A stretch of DNA of 52,956 nucleotides from a virus: IMG/VR virus record IMGVR_UViG_3300046808_000165, positions 1 through 52,956 of that record; one strand, 5' to 3'. This document shows, one piece after another, positions 26,411-34,889 of the stretch. Each line of letters begins with the position of its first letter. Within the stretch, counting starts at the first letter, position 1. Below the pieces are notes generated by a model. It was not told the origin of the DNA, made no database searches, and was given only the letters and a program-made list of their open reading frames with translations. Made by a program: the position numbers and the translations under genes.

Positions 26411-27208
26411 ATGGATCATTATAGTACACTGGGGATTCCACGTACGGCTTCTCCCGAAGAAATCAAAAAAGCATATCGTAAACTTGCGATGGAACACCAT
26501 CCTGATCGGGGCGGTGATAATGCTAAATTTCAAGAAATTAGTGTAGCATATAATACGTTAAGTGACCCAAACAAAAAAGCCGCTTACGATAATCCTCAAA
26601 CACAATTCAATCACCCCGGCGGATTTGATTTTGGATCAAATGGATTTGACTTAAATGACATTTTCAGTCATGTGTTTGGTCAGGGACAAGGTAATCCGTT
26701 TGGACAAAGAACTCATCAACAACCTATATACCGAACCCGTGTTACTGTGTCATTAGTAGATGCATATAATGGCGTTGAACAGGTATTGAAATTAAGCACT
26801 CCTCAAGGTACTAAGGTAATCAATATCAAGTTACCACGTGGTGTAAAAACGGGCGACAATTTCAGATATACTAATGTTATGGATGATGCTATTTTGTTAG
26901 TAGAGTTTGTTATTTTACCCCATTTACAATTTGAAAGAAAAGGTGATGACCTGTATGCAAATTTACCCGTTTCAGTATTAGATTTGATTACTGGAACTAA
27001 AATACAGTTTACAACAATTAGTAACAAAACATTAGAGGTTACTATACGTCCGCAAACACAGCCGTGGATGCAACTTAAAATCAACGGTGAAGGTATGCCC
27101 ACTGCATCGGGTAATTTTGGAGACCAAATACTCTTGATTAAACCCTTCATACCTGATACTATAGATACTGATATTATTGAGAGTATCAAGCGTAGTCAAA
27201 ATAAATAG
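26411..27208 (+). CDS. dnaJ: DnaJ/CbpA-like co-chaperone
   Basis: This 265-residue J-protein has an N-terminal J domain (1-65) with the essential HPD motif at 30-32, in YRKLAMEHHPDRGGD. A short Gly/Phe region follows (75-105), then two beta substrate-binding domains (about 110-185 and 186-255). The Cys-rich zinc finger of classic DnaJ is missing, so it resembles CbpA. It should stimulate host DnaK. It appears to be transcribed from its own early promoter as a leaderless mRNA, followed by a ClpA-like gene 21 bp downstream. A phage DnaJ next to a ClpA is notable. Confidence 0.9.
   Translation: MDHYSTLGIPRTASPEEIKKAYRKLAMEHHPDRGGDNAKFQEISVAYNTLSDPNKKAAYDNPQTQFNHPGGFDFGSNGFDLNDIFSHVFGQGQGNPFGQRTHQQPIYRTRVTVSLVDAYNGVEQVLKLSTPQGTKVINIKLPRGVKTGDNFRYTNVMDDAILLVEFVILPHLQFERKGDDLYANLPVSVLDLITGTKIQFTTISNKTLEVTIRPQTQPWMQLKINGEGMPTASGNFGDQILLIKPFIPDTIDTDIIESIKRSQNK
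27200..27207 (+). promoter_or_regulatory. Possible late-type promoter AATAAATA (clpA)
   Basis: AATAAATA overlaps the stop of dnaJ and lies 22 bp before the TTG start of the ClpA-like gene. It could add late expression to a gene otherwise read from the early dnaJ promoter. Confidence 0.4.
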
Positions 27209-27229
27209 TTTTACATAAGGAAAAAGAAA

Positions 27230-29512
27230 TTGCAACAATCACCAGAAATTGAAAACATCATTGAACGTGCAATCGAAGCCGCAAAGCAACGACAGCATGC
27301 ATATGTGACTGTGGAACATTTACTGCTATCATTGATTACGCACCCCCCGTTTAAGAAGTGCCTAAGTCAATTTAATGTTGATACCGATCTAATGGTATCA
27401 GAAGTAGAAGCATATATCAATGGATTACATGCCATTGAATCTAAAGAACCAAATACTCAGCCTAAGCGAACAAACACACTAGAACGTGTGATGAATCGTA
27501 GCGTCACGCAGGTTCTATTTACGGGTCGCAGGCAAGTAACTACAATTGACTTGTATTTGAGTATTGCCGCAGAAGCCAATAGTCATGCTCATTATTTTCT
27601 ATTGAAGTATGGCGTAAGCAAGAATGATTTTCTAGCACACTGGCAGAAGAATTACAAGGGCGGTGATTTCACTAATAGTCTAACTGATAATCAGGCTGAT
27701 GAAATCCTAGAAGAATACACTACAAATCTTACTGACCTAGCACGTAAGGGTAAACTAGAACCTGTTATTGGTCGTAGTAAGGAAATTGATGATATTATCA
27801 ATGTTCTTGCAAAGCGTTTCAAGTCAAACGTATTGATGGTCGGTGATCCGGGCGTCGGTAAGACTGCAATCGCAGAAGGCATTGCTAATGCTATCGTCAA
27901 TGGTGAGATTCCTGAATTCTTAAATGATCACGAATTGTTCTCACTAGAAGTAGGTAGTCTACTTGCAGGTAGTCGCTATCGTGGTGACTTTGAAGAAAAG
28001 GTAAAGATGGTATTAGATGCACTTAATACCAAAAAGAAGTCAATTCTCTTTATTGATGAAGCACACACTATGCAGGGTGCAGGTGGTTCTACTAATGGAT
28101 CAGTTGACTTTGCAAACATGATTAAGCCTGCAATCACTAAGGGTACACTCAAGGTAATTGCAAGTACTACATGGGAAGAGTTCTACGAGAGTTTCGAAAA
28201 GGATCGTGCATTAATGCGCAGGTTCTATAAGGTATCAGTAGATGAGCCTTCACATGACACTACTGTACGAATCCTTTCAGGTCTTTCAGAACGTCTCGGT
28301 GAATTCCACAAGGTAAACATTACACAGGAAGCAATTTCTGCGGCAGTGGATGCGGCAGCACGTTATATCCATGATCGTAAGAATCCTGATAAGAGTATTG
28401 ACTTGCTAGATGCGGCATGTGCAAAGCAAAAGGTTTTAGGCAATGCAGATGCAGTTATCACTAAGGAACTTATCCATGAACAAGTAGAAAAGTATACAGG
28501 TGTTCCTGCTGATAAGTTGTCAGGTGACAATTTTGATCGTATTCAAAATCTAGACCTAAACGTAAAGAATAAACTCTATGGGCAAGATGAGACTGTAGAT
28601 AAGGTTCTTGAGCGTGTATATGTTTCATTTGCTGGTATTGGTAATGAAACAAAACCAACAGCAAGTTTCTTGTTCTTGGGCCCAACAGGCACGGGTAAAA
28701 CAGAATTGGCTAAACTACTGTCTAAGAATTTAGATATGCCACTTCTCAAGTACGACATGAGTGAGTATGGTGAGAAACATAGCGTAAGTAGTTTGATTGG
28801 ACCTCCCCCGGGCTACGTAGGCTTTGGTGATTCACAAGTACAAGGTGGACGCCTAATTTCAGACTTGAGCAAGAATCCTCACTCAATTCTATTGTTTGAC
28901 GAAGTTGAAAAGGCACATCCTGATATCTTCAATATTTTCTTGCAGATTCTTGATGAAGGTCGTATCACTGGATCAAATGGTAAGGAAGTCAGTTGTAAGA
29001 ATACTATCATTATTCTAACAAGTAATCTTGGCAGTGCAGATGGTGAGAAGAACAACATCGGCTTCGGTAGTCAGGAAAAGACTGGTGAAGATGACAAGGC
29101 ACTAAAGCAATTCTTTAAGCCTGAGTTCCGCAATCGTCTAGACCTCGTTTGTAAGTTTAACAAGTTAGATACATTGTCTATTAAGAAGATTGTTGTTAAG
29201 TTCACTGAGGATCTTAAAAAGAGCCTACTTGAAAAGCACAACATTACTCTTAACTTGAGTGAACCTGTTATTGACTATTTGGCTGAACAGGGTTACGATA
29301 GTAAGATGGGCGCACGTCCTCTAGCACGTAAGATTGATGAACTAGTACGTGTACCGCTGTCAAAGAAGATTCTATTTGAACGAGTATCAAATGCTAACGT
29401 AATGGCAGTAATTAAGGACAATGAAATTGCATTTAACATCACAAACAAACAGTCTGCAAGGGTCGGCGATGATGGTATCATCCAAGTTGAAAATGAACCA
29501 GGTAGACCGTGA
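27230..29512 (+). CDS. clpA: ClpA-like AAA+ unfoldase, TTG start
   Basis: This 760-residue, two-ring AAA+ protein has the size of E. coli ClpA (758). It has an N-terminal Clp_N domain (1-145, with AYVTVEHLLLSLI), Walker A motifs GDPGVGKT (205-212) and GPTGTGKT (484-491), Walker B motifs LFIDEAH and LLFDEVEKAHP, and the C-terminal sensor 2 GARPLARKID. The second ring keeps an IGF loop at 610-612, where ClpA has IGL, so it could dock on ClpP. No ClpB-type middle domain is seen. The start is a TTG with ataagga upstream; it aligns with the ClpA N-terminus and no ATG does. Its 3' end overlaps the next gene by 20 bp. Confidence 0.9.
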   Translation: MQQSPEIENIIERAIEAAKQRQHAYVTVEHLLLSLITHPPFKKCLSQFNVDTDLMVSEVEAYINGLHAIESKEPNTQPKRTNTLERVMNRSVTQVLFTGRRQVTTIDLYLSIAAEANSHAHYFLLKYGVSKNDFLAHWQKNYKGGDFTNSLTDNQADEILEEYTTNLTDLARKGKLEPVIGRSKEIDDIINVLAKRFKSNVLMVGDPGVGKTAIAEGIANAIVNGEIPEFLNDHELFSLEVGSLLAGSRYRGDFEEKVKMVLDALNTKKKSILFIDEAHTMQGAGGSTNGSVDFANMIKPAITKGTLKVIASTTWEEFYESFEKDRALMRRFYKVSVDEPSHDTTVRILSGLSERLGEFHKVNITQEAISAAVDAAARYIHDRKNPDKSIDLLDAACAKQKVLGNADAVITKELIHEQVEKYTGVPADKLSGDNFDRIQNLDLNVKNKLYGQDETVDKVLERVYVSFAGIGNETKPTASFLFLGPTGTGKTELAKLLSKNLDMPLLKYDMSEYGEKHSVSSLIGPPPGYVGFGDSQVQGGRLISDLSKNPHSILLFDEVEKAHPDIFNIFLQILDEGRITGSNGKEVSCKNTIIILTSNLGSADGEKNNIGFGSQEKTGEDDKALKQFFKPEFRNRLDLVCKFNKLDTLSIKKIVVKFTEDLKKSLLEKHNITLNLSEPVIDYLAEQGYDSKMGARPLARKIDELVRVPLSKKILFERVSNANVMAVIKDNEIAFNITNKQSARVGDDGIIQVENEPGRP

Positions 29513-30140
29513 AAAACTGTACTTTAACAAGTACACTTATCGAGGCATATTCAAAACTAGACATTTGTACTGGGCACACCGTGCCCGTACAATACTAGAT
29601 TTTGAGAATATTGTCAAAGATGTAATTTTTGAAGATCGTTCATGGCGGGGGAAGATTAAACTAGAGGATATCGACTTTTTAGAAGTTGAGAAAATCATCC
29701 AGTTTAAGAACTTGCATAGTTCTAATTGCATGTATAGGCACGAAGGTGATAAACTAGCAGTATTCACCAATGACATTTCTATTTTACAGGAAATGTTAAC
29801 TATTCAGCCAGATGCAGAATTAACAGAACTATTGCTTTCCCCCGCCGGAGTTAAGTACTTTAAAACTGAGCCTCCTTCAAAATACAGAGTCTATCTTAAA
29901 TCTAGACGTATTACGGCTGATGACCGTGATAGTTTGTTGTCATTTTTAGACAGAACCGATATTGTTGAAGGTAGTGCTGGTCTGAAAAGAAACTTACTGA
30001 GTACTAGTAATTACAGAAATTCTTGGATACATACTGGACAATTCATTGGATACAACGAAGAAAGTACATTGACTTACTTTAGCATTATGTTTCCTGAGAT
30101 AGTTGGAAAATCCTACAAATTAGAAAAGAAAACGGACTAA
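29493..30140 (+). CDS. Conserved phage protein, unknown function
   Basis: This 215-residue protein begins MNQVDREKLYFNKYTYRGIF. I use the ATG at 29493, inside the end of clpA, because this N-terminus recalls marine phage homologues that start a few residues before REKLYFNKY; an earlier in-frame start would lie deeper in clpA. The protein is alpha/beta, basic at the N-terminus and has no membrane segment. It shares the DnaJ-ClpA transcript and is immediately followed by a late promoter. No function can be assigned. Confidence 0.6.
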   Translation: MNQVDREKLYFNKYTYRGIFKTRHLYWAHRARTILDFENIVKDVIFEDRSWRGKIKLEDIDFLEVEKIIQFKNLHSSNCMYRHEGDKLAVFTNDISILQEMLTIQPDAELTELLLSPAGVKYFKTEPPSKYRVYLKSRRITADDRDSLLSFLDRTDIVEGSAGLKRNLLSTSNYRNSWIHTGQFIGYNEESTLTYFSIMFPEIVGKSYKLEKKTD

Positions 30141-30148
30141 GATAAATA
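30141..30148 (+). promoter_or_regulatory. Late-type promoter GATAAATA
   Basis: GATAAATA starts at the first base after the stop of the preceding gene and lies 23 bp before the small gene at 30172. A GGAG sequence follows, as Shine-Dalgarno. Confidence 0.7.
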
Positions 30149-30171
30149 CTCTAATACAATGGAGTATTTTC

Positions 30172-30336
30172 ATGGCAAAATTAGTCGAAGATGTAGTAGT
30201 AATCAAGTTATCAAAACTTATCAAGGATAACGATCCAGCAGATGTAATCGTTACCGAAGAAGTACAAACTGCATTAGAACAAGTAGCACAAGAACTAGCC
30301 GGCAACGGGGTCTTAGTAGAGGTAACGAGAGCGTAA
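30172..30336 (+). CDS. Small acidic phage protein (54 aa)
   Basis: This 54-residue protein (MAKLVEDVVVIKLSKLIKDN...) has an alternating Val/Ile strand, then an acidic helix (EEVQTALEQVAQELAG) and a final strand. It resembles a tiny alpha/beta domain rather than random translation. It has its own late promoter and ribosome binding site and is followed, one base after its stop, by the next ATG. I do not recognise a family, though similar small proteins precede structural genes in other marine T4-like phages. Confidence 0.65.
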   Translation: MAKLVEDVVVIKLSKLIKDNDPADVIVTEEVQTALEQVAQELAGNGVLVEVTRA

Positions 30337-30337
30337 T

Positions 30338-30724
30338 ATGTCTCAAGCCACTACTCTGATCCTGTTTCCGCAGACAGCCTATATTAATCCTGGTAACGGT
30401 GCACCATACACAGTTACCGGAAACAGTCAGCCAGCGGCAGCATACTATCTAGGCAATCAAGATTTACAAACAGTAACATATGGATTGTCTAACTGTACTG
30501 GCAATATCGTTATTGAAGCAACATTAGCATCAACTCCTAGCAATAGTGATTGGTTCAGAGTATATGAACTAGAAGCAAATGCTAATGCCGCTAGCAATTC
30601 AGCACCAGAGATTGCAAGTAATGCAACAGCATATACCAATATTGAAGGCAACTTTGTTTATATCAGAGCAAAGATTGAGGACTTTCAAGGTGGTGTCGTT
30701 AATTTTGTCAAGGTAAGTTATTAA
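30338..30724 (+). CDS. Probable virion beta-domain protein
   Basis: This 128-residue, Ala/Asn/Thr-rich beta protein (MSQATTLILFPQTAYINPGN...) contains CTGNIVIEATLASTPSNSDW and ends NFVYIRAKIEDFQGGVVNFVKVSY, given here in part. I recall the ending '(W/Y)IRAxIxDFxxGxVNxVKVSY' from fibre- or decoration-type domains of marine T4-like phages. It is in a late transcript with the small 54-residue gene. A structural role is therefore likely, but which virion part is unknown. Confidence 0.6.
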   Translation: MSQATTLILFPQTAYINPGNGAPYTVTGNSQPAAAYYLGNQDLQTVTYGLSNCTGNIVIEATLASTPSNSDWFRVYELEANANAASNSAPEIASNATAYTNIEGNFVYIRAKIEDFQGGVVNFVKVSY

Positions 30725-30725
30725 A

Positions 30726-31424
30726 ATGAGTACAGTAGTCATTATGCCCGGCGGGTTTCATCCATTTCATGCAGGCCATATGGCACTGTATAATTCTGCA
30801 CGTGAAGCATTTCCCGGTGCAGAGGTTTATGTAGCCGCTAGTAATGACACTAAGACAAGACCTTTTCCCTTTGAGTTAAAAGAAAAACTAGCAAAGGTTG
30901 CGGGAGTACAACCAGGACATTTCGTACAAGTAAAGAGTCCATTTCAACCTAAAGAAATTACACAAAACTATGATCCAGAAAAAGATGTAGTCATCTTTGT
31001 TCGTAGTCAAAAGGACATGAAAGAAAGTCCTATTCCAGGCGGTGTTAAAAAGAATGGTGAGCCTGCATATTTTCAACCATTTAAGCGTGGCGAACTAGAA
31101 CCATTTGGTAAGCATGCATATATGGCTTATCTACCAACAGTAGAGTTTGGTCCCGGTATCACTAGTGCTACTGAAATTCGCAATGCATGGCCTAATCTTA
31201 ATGACAAGCAAAAGACTGCTATGGTCATGAGTTTATATCCTGCAACACAAAAGAATTTGAAACTAGCACAGAACGTAGTTAAGATGCTAGATGTTGGTAT
31301 GAGTGGAGAAGTCTCTGAGGCTTCTAGTCCTGCACAGCAGGCTGCTATTGCTATTAACATGCAGAAGCAAAATAAAACACCCAAACATATCGATGAAAGT
31401 CTAGATTATCTAGAGGAAAAATAA
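30726..31424 (+). CDS. Cytidylyltransferase-like nucleotidyltransferase
   Basis: This 232-residue protein has an N-terminal HIGH-type nucleotidyltransferase fold. The signature GGFHPFHAGH (9-18) and the second motif ITSATEIRNAWPN (about 148-160, the ISSTxIR equivalent) are intact. Such enzymes join a nucleotide to phosphopantetheine, NMN or sugar/alcohol phosphates; the substrate here is not evident. The C-terminal 60 residues are Gln/Lys-rich and end ESLDYLEEK. T4-like phages often carry members of this superfamily. It follows the preceding gene by one base. Confidence 0.72.
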   Translation: MSTVVIMPGGFHPFHAGHMALYNSAREAFPGAEVYVAASNDTKTRPFPFELKEKLAKVAGVQPGHFVQVKSPFQPKEITQNYDPEKDVVIFVRSQKDMKESPIPGGVKKNGEPAYFQPFKRGELEPFGKHAYMAYLPTVEFGPGITSATEIRNAWPNLNDKQKTAMVMSLYPATQKNLKLAQNVVKMLDVGMSGEVSEASSPAQQAAIAINMQKQNKTPKHIDESLDYLEEK

Positions 31425-31443
31425 TTCCACACCCCTCTCAGGA

Positions 31444-31451
31444 CGTAAATA
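31444..31451 (+). promoter_or_regulatory. Possible late-type promoter CGTAAATA
   Basis: A TAAATA core lies 28 bp before the glycosyltransferase start, with agaggac as Shine-Dalgarno. It differs from GATAAATA in two bases. Confidence 0.35.
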
Positions 31452-31479
31452 TTAGTACGTTTCAACAAGAGAGGACTTC

Positions 31480-32418
31480 ATGGCAAAGAAACCAAATTCA
31501 CCAAAGGCAGCCGCGGCAGCACAGACTGGCGCAGAACCAAAGACAGTACCAGTAGAAAAGGTACATGAGATTGCAGAGCAGGCTGCAGCCGAGCAACAAA
31601 ACGCACAAGCCCAACAGGGTCAAGTGCAAGTCAACGTTGATTTCTTACGTACAACACGTGTACACATTGCAATGCCCTGCTATGGCGGCATGCTAACAGA
31701 ATCAACATTTATGAGTTTCATCAAGTGGGCTAATACAGCCCGACAGTTAGGCATTGACTGGACACTAGAAACAATGGTTAATGAATCACTTATTAGCCGC
31801 GCACGTAATACACTTACTGCTAAGTTTTTAGATATGCCCGATGCAACACACTTATTCTTTGTGGACGCCGATATTGGTTGGGAGCCCTGGCATTTGCTAG
31901 TCCTCTTGAACAGGGATGTTGACGTTATCGGTGGTCTTTATCCAATGAAGACTATGCCAATTAAGTGGGTTGTTAACGGATTCGAAGGTGCTGAAGAAGG
32001 TCCGGATGGACTTCAGGAAGTATCAAAGGCAGGCACTGGCTTCTTACTAATGAAGAAGCATGTATTTGAAAAGATGAATAGTCACCCTGCTGTGAAGCAG
32101 TATAAGAACGATATCGGACTTGACCCTAAGTACGATCAGTATCTAAAGACGTACTTTGATACAGCAGTTCGTCAGAATCGCTACTACAGCGAAGATTGGA
32201 CATTCTGTGAAAACTGGCGTGACTTAGGTGGAAGAATCTGGGTCGATAAGCGTGTCTTACTACGACATTCAGGTAGTTATGTTTTCTGTATGGAAAACCA
32301 GCAACATCTAATGAACACTATTGGACCTATGTATGCTCAGGAACAGGCTGCTAAGGCAGCGGCTGCTCAGGCTGCACCAAAGCCCGACGGTGATGGTAAC
32401 ATTACATTAAACACTTAA
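31480..32418 (+). CDS. Glycosyltransferase (GT-A type)
   Basis: This 312-residue protein has an Ala/Gln/Lys-rich disordered N-terminus (1-50) and C-terminus (from about 285) around a GT-A domain. Visible features are VHIAMPCYGGMLTE (nucleotide-sugar binding strand), SLISRARNTL, the metal-binding VDADIGW (128-134) as DxD, and SEDWTFCENWRDLGGRIWVDKR, a typical acceptor-side acidic motif. It may modify virion proteins, cell surface or hypermodified DNA bases; the sequence does not say which. A strong terminator follows. Confidence 0.75.
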   Translation: MAKKPNSPKAAAAAQTGAEPKTVPVEKVHEIAEQAAAEQQNAQAQQGQVQVNVDFLRTTRVHIAMPCYGGMLTESTFMSFIKWANTARQLGIDWTLETMVNESLISRARNTLTAKFLDMPDATHLFFVDADIGWEPWHLLVLLNRDVDVIGGLYPMKTMPIKWVVNGFEGAEEGPDGLQEVSKAGTGFLLMKKHVFEKMNSHPAVKQYKNDIGLDPKYDQYLKTYFDTAVRQNRYYSEDWTFCENWRDLGGRIWVDKRVLLRHSGSYVFCMENQQHLMNTIGPMYAQEQAAKAAAAQAAPKPDGDGNITLNT

Positions 32419-32438
32419 GATAGTCTTAAATGTTAACG

Positions 32439-32466
32439 AAAAGGCCCCTTTATTGGGGCCTTTTTT
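32439..32466 (+). terminator. Strong rho-independent terminator
   Basis: AAAAGGCCCC pairs with GGGGCCTTTT around TTTATT, and the right arm runs on into a T tract (32461-32466). It ends the glycosyltransferase transcript. Confidence 0.92.
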
Positions 32467-32490
32467 ATTAGTTCCAAATCTACAGAACGT

Positions 32491-32498
32491 GATAAATA
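32491..32498 (+). promoter_or_regulatory. Late-type promoter GATAAATA
   Basis: GATAAATA lies after the terminator and 24 bp before the ATG at 32523. It would drive the block of targeting-motif genes. Confidence 0.7.
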
Positions 32499-32522
32499 CA
32501 CTATAAAACGGATTATTGAACT

Positions 32523-33230
32523 ATGAAAATCTCTGACATTTACGAATCAACTACAGCAGGCTCAGTAGCAACTGTTGCAACCCCAATGGGAGGCACACAG
32601 ACTCGTGGTAAGGGCGTATACCCTAACCAAAAGGGCGGTAACTTATTAACTGGTAAAAAGACTAATAAGAAGTTTGCTAACTCAATTAAAGAAAGTGCTA
32701 CAGTAAGCGAAGCAGAATTAAGCGAACAAGACTTAATTGTTATTCCTGGACAAGGCATGAAACGTAAATCTGGCTTTGTACCACATGGTGCAAGTCGTAT
32801 TGACCATGAAGTTGAAATGGCACGTAGTGACTTATTTCAATCAGTCAAAAATGCTAGAGCAGTTCATGAACTTATCAAAGATCGTAGCGAAGAAGAAGGT
32901 CTTGAAGGTTGGGTACAAGAAAAGATTATCAAAGCAAATGACTATCTAAACACAGTACGTGAATACCTAGAAGGTAAGAGTGTACATGAAATGACTGCAG
33001 GTACACTTGCAGGCGGTGTTGCCGCAGAATCAGTAGTCAGAGAAAAGGCTGTAAGCAAAGCACAGCAAAAGTTTTTTGGCATGGCACATGCTATGCAAAA
33101 AGGTGAAAAGATTAAAGGCGCTAGCAAAGATTTAAAAGATGTTGCTAAGTCAATGACAAAAGGTGACGTTAAAGACTTTGCTAAGACAAAGCATAAGGGT
33201 TTGCCACAACACGTATCTAAGAAGGACTAA
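32523..33230 (+). CDS. Capsid-targeted-type protein with DUF3008-like C-terminus
   Basis: This 235-residue protein starts MKISDIYESTTAGSVATVAT; IYE at 6-8 could be a prohead-protease site. The middle (HEVEMARSDLFQSVKNARAV, then EEEGLEGWVQEKIIKANDYL) is a helical domain that I recall from many T4-like marine phages. The C-terminus (SKAQQKFFGMAHAMQKGEK to VKDFAKTKHKGLPQHV) matches the small basic DUF3008 domain, found alone in bacteria. The function of neither domain is known. I infer a packaged internal protein from the N-terminus and from its neighbours. Confidence 0.65.
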   Translation: MKISDIYESTTAGSVATVATPMGGTQTRGKGVYPNQKGGNLLTGKKTNKKFANSIKESATVSEAELSEQDLIVIPGQGMKRKSGFVPHGASRIDHEVEMARSDLFQSVKNARAVHELIKDRSEEEGLEGWVQEKIIKANDYLNTVREYLEGKSVHEMTAGTLAGGVAAESVVREKAVSKAQQKFFGMAHAMQKGEKIKGASKDLKDVAKSMTKGDVKDFAKTKHKGLPQHVSKKD

Positions 33231-33233
33231 ACA

Positions 33234-34574
33234 ATGAGTAGCATCATGAAGGGTCTAGTGACCGAAAAGAAAAAGAAACCAAAGCCAACAAGTCCTGAAA
33301 AATGGGCTAGAGCAAAAGCAAAAGCCCGTAGCAAGTTTGATGTATATCCAAGTGCATATGCTAACGCCTATGCAAGCAAAGAATATAAAAAGATGGGCGG
33401 CGGCTGGCGTATGGGTGAGAGCATTGTAGACTTAGATGAAAACATGCTATCTACATATGCTGACATGTTTGACTTAGACGAAGCCGGTTATGATCCAATT
33501 GAACAATCAAAGCGTAATTTCAAACGCCGTGAACATGAAGCCGAATGGGAACGTGAACAAGAATTAGACCGTCAGCGTAAAGAGCAAGAAGGTGGTACCT
33601 GGTACATTCGTATTAATGGCAAAATCTTTAAAGACCGCAATGGCGACCCTGTTATGTTTAACGGCAAGAAGCATGCCAATGCAGTTGCAGTTAAGATGAT
33701 GCAGAAATCATTTAACGTTGGTAAAGAGTTCATGCTAACTACTAAACCTGAAGATACACAGCAAGGTGTATCAGAAGGTCACGCAGACCAACAACGCAAA
33801 ATCTTTAAGAAGAATGGCAAGCCAGTGGGCGAAGTTGGTATTGACCGTGAATCAAGTCCAGGTGTTGGACAATGGTACATGAAGTGCTACGAATTTGATA
33901 TTGACAATAGTGGCTATGACTCATACGAAGAAGCAGTGGCAGAACTAAAATATTGTCTAAAGCAAAGTGTAGCGGAAGCACAAGGTGACATATTACATGA
34001 TCCGGAATATTCATTGCCGGAAGCACGTAAGATTACTAAAGCAATTAAGTATGACGATACGGTAGGTGAAATCATTACTCAAATTCAAATGCTTGCAGAA
34101 CGTACAGAAGGTATTGACAGCAAAACATTAGAATATAGTATCGATGGCGTATTGTCTGCAAAGAATGCATTAGAATCAGCCGTATATGATTTAGAAGAAG
34201 CATTTGAAGATGCCGCACGTAATGCACAGTATAAGCGTGACGAAGAAGATTTAGACGAAGACTACACCGGTATATTTGCCGCAGAAAAGACTCCTGAAAC
34301 TAATCCATATGGTGGTTCAAAGGATCGCCAATTCAGAGGTGCTATCAGCGAGACACCAACTGATAATCCAACAGGCGCAAGTGGTGAAGGTGGCTGGAGA
34401 ACTTATCGTGCAAAGCCAGCAGGTCAGATTGATGAAGAAGAGCAACTTGATGAACTAAAATGCTGGCCAGGTTATACTAGAGTAAAAGGTGTACCTGCAG
34501 GCGCGCCCGGCAGTTGCAAAAAGAAAACAAAAGAATCATCTATTATGAAGGGCATCAGCCGTGAGAGCAAGTGA
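33234..34574 (+). CDS. Modular capsid-targeted-type protein with short phage motifs
   Basis: This 446-residue protein starts MSSIMKGLVTEKKKKPKP. Modules in order are: the phage motif KFDVYPSAYANAYASKEY...GGGWR (about 35-60); an alpha/beta domain TWYIRINGKIFKDRNGDPV (122-170); a related domain QRKIFKKNGKPVGEVGIDR (183-250); an acidic helical stretch; and CWPGYTRVKGVPAGAPGSC near 413-431. It ends ESSIMKGISRESK, so the SSIMKG peptide is present at both ends. Its last codons (GAG AGC AAG TGA) are the same DNA, in another frame, as the targeting cassette of the next gene. Activity is unknown. Confidence 0.65.
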   Translation: MSSIMKGLVTEKKKKPKPTSPEKWARAKAKARSKFDVYPSAYANAYASKEYKKMGGGWRMGESIVDLDENMLSTYADMFDLDEAGYDPIEQSKRNFKRREHEAEWEREQELDRQRKEQEGGTWYIRINGKIFKDRNGDPVMFNGKKHANAVAVKMMQKSFNVGKEFMLTTKPEDTQQGVSEGHADQQRKIFKKNGKPVGEVGIDRESSPGVGQWYMKCYEFDIDNSGYDSYEEAVAELKYCLKQSVAEAQGDILHDPEYSLPEARKITKAIKYDDTVGEIITQIQMLAERTEGIDSKTLEYSIDGVLSAKNALESAVYDLEEAFEDAARNAQYKRDEEDLDEDYTGIFAAEKTPETNPYGGSKDRQFRGAISETPTDNPTGASGEGGWRTYRAKPAGQIDEEEQLDELKCWPGYTRVKGVPAGAPGSCKKKTKESSIMKGISRESK

Positions 34575-34590
34575 GTTTATCATTGAAGGT
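34561..34590 (+). repeat. Targeting cassette copy 1 (MRASEFIIEG)
   Basis: The 30-bp start of the 34561 gene reads GTGAGAGCAAGTGAGTTTAT and onward. It is a near copy of the starts at 34860, 37128 and 37805. Confidence 0.8.
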
Positions 34591-34863
34591 TCTTACCAAG
34601 GTGGACTACGTAAGTGGTTTAAAGAGAAGTGGGTAAACCTCGCTAAAAAGAAAAAAGGTGGTGGGTATGAACAATGTGGTAGTTCAGGCGACTCTAAAGG
34701 ATATGCTAAGTGCGTGCCAGCAGCCAAGGCTGGCAGAATGTCCGACAAAGAAGAAAAGTCCGCAATCAATAGGAAGCGTTCAGCACAGCGCAAAGCAGGT
34801 AGACCCGGCAAAAGATCCGGGGGCAAAGGTAAAACACCGGTATTTGTAAAGACTGATAAATGA
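34561..34863 (+). CDS. Capsid-targeted-type DUF5872-like basic protein
   Basis: This 100-residue protein begins with MRASEFIIEG from a GTG codon and overlaps the previous gene by 14 bp. The rest is very basic, with GGLRKWFKEKWVNLAKKKKG, GGGYEQCGSSGDSKGYAKC (two conserved Cys) and a Lys/Arg-rich tail ending TPVFVKTDK. This layout matches the DUF5872 proteins that I recall from phages and giant viruses. Removal of the first 9 residues after IIE would leave a small DNA-binding-like peptide. It is coupled to the next gene by an ATGA overlap. Confidence 0.7.
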   Translation: MRASEFIIEGSYQGGLRKWFKEKWVNLAKKKKGGGYEQCGSSGDSKGYAKCVPAAKAGRMSDKEEKSAINRKRSAQRKAGRPGKRSGGKGKTPVFVKTDK

Positions 34864-34889
34864 GAGCAAGTGAATTCATTATAGAAGGT
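34860..34889 (+). repeat. Targeting cassette copy 2 (MRASEFIIEG)
   Basis: ATGAGAGCAAGTGAATTCAT followed by TATAGAAGGT. The first 21 bp are identical to copy 3 at 37128, and the ATG overlaps the previous stop as ATGA. Confidence 0.85.
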
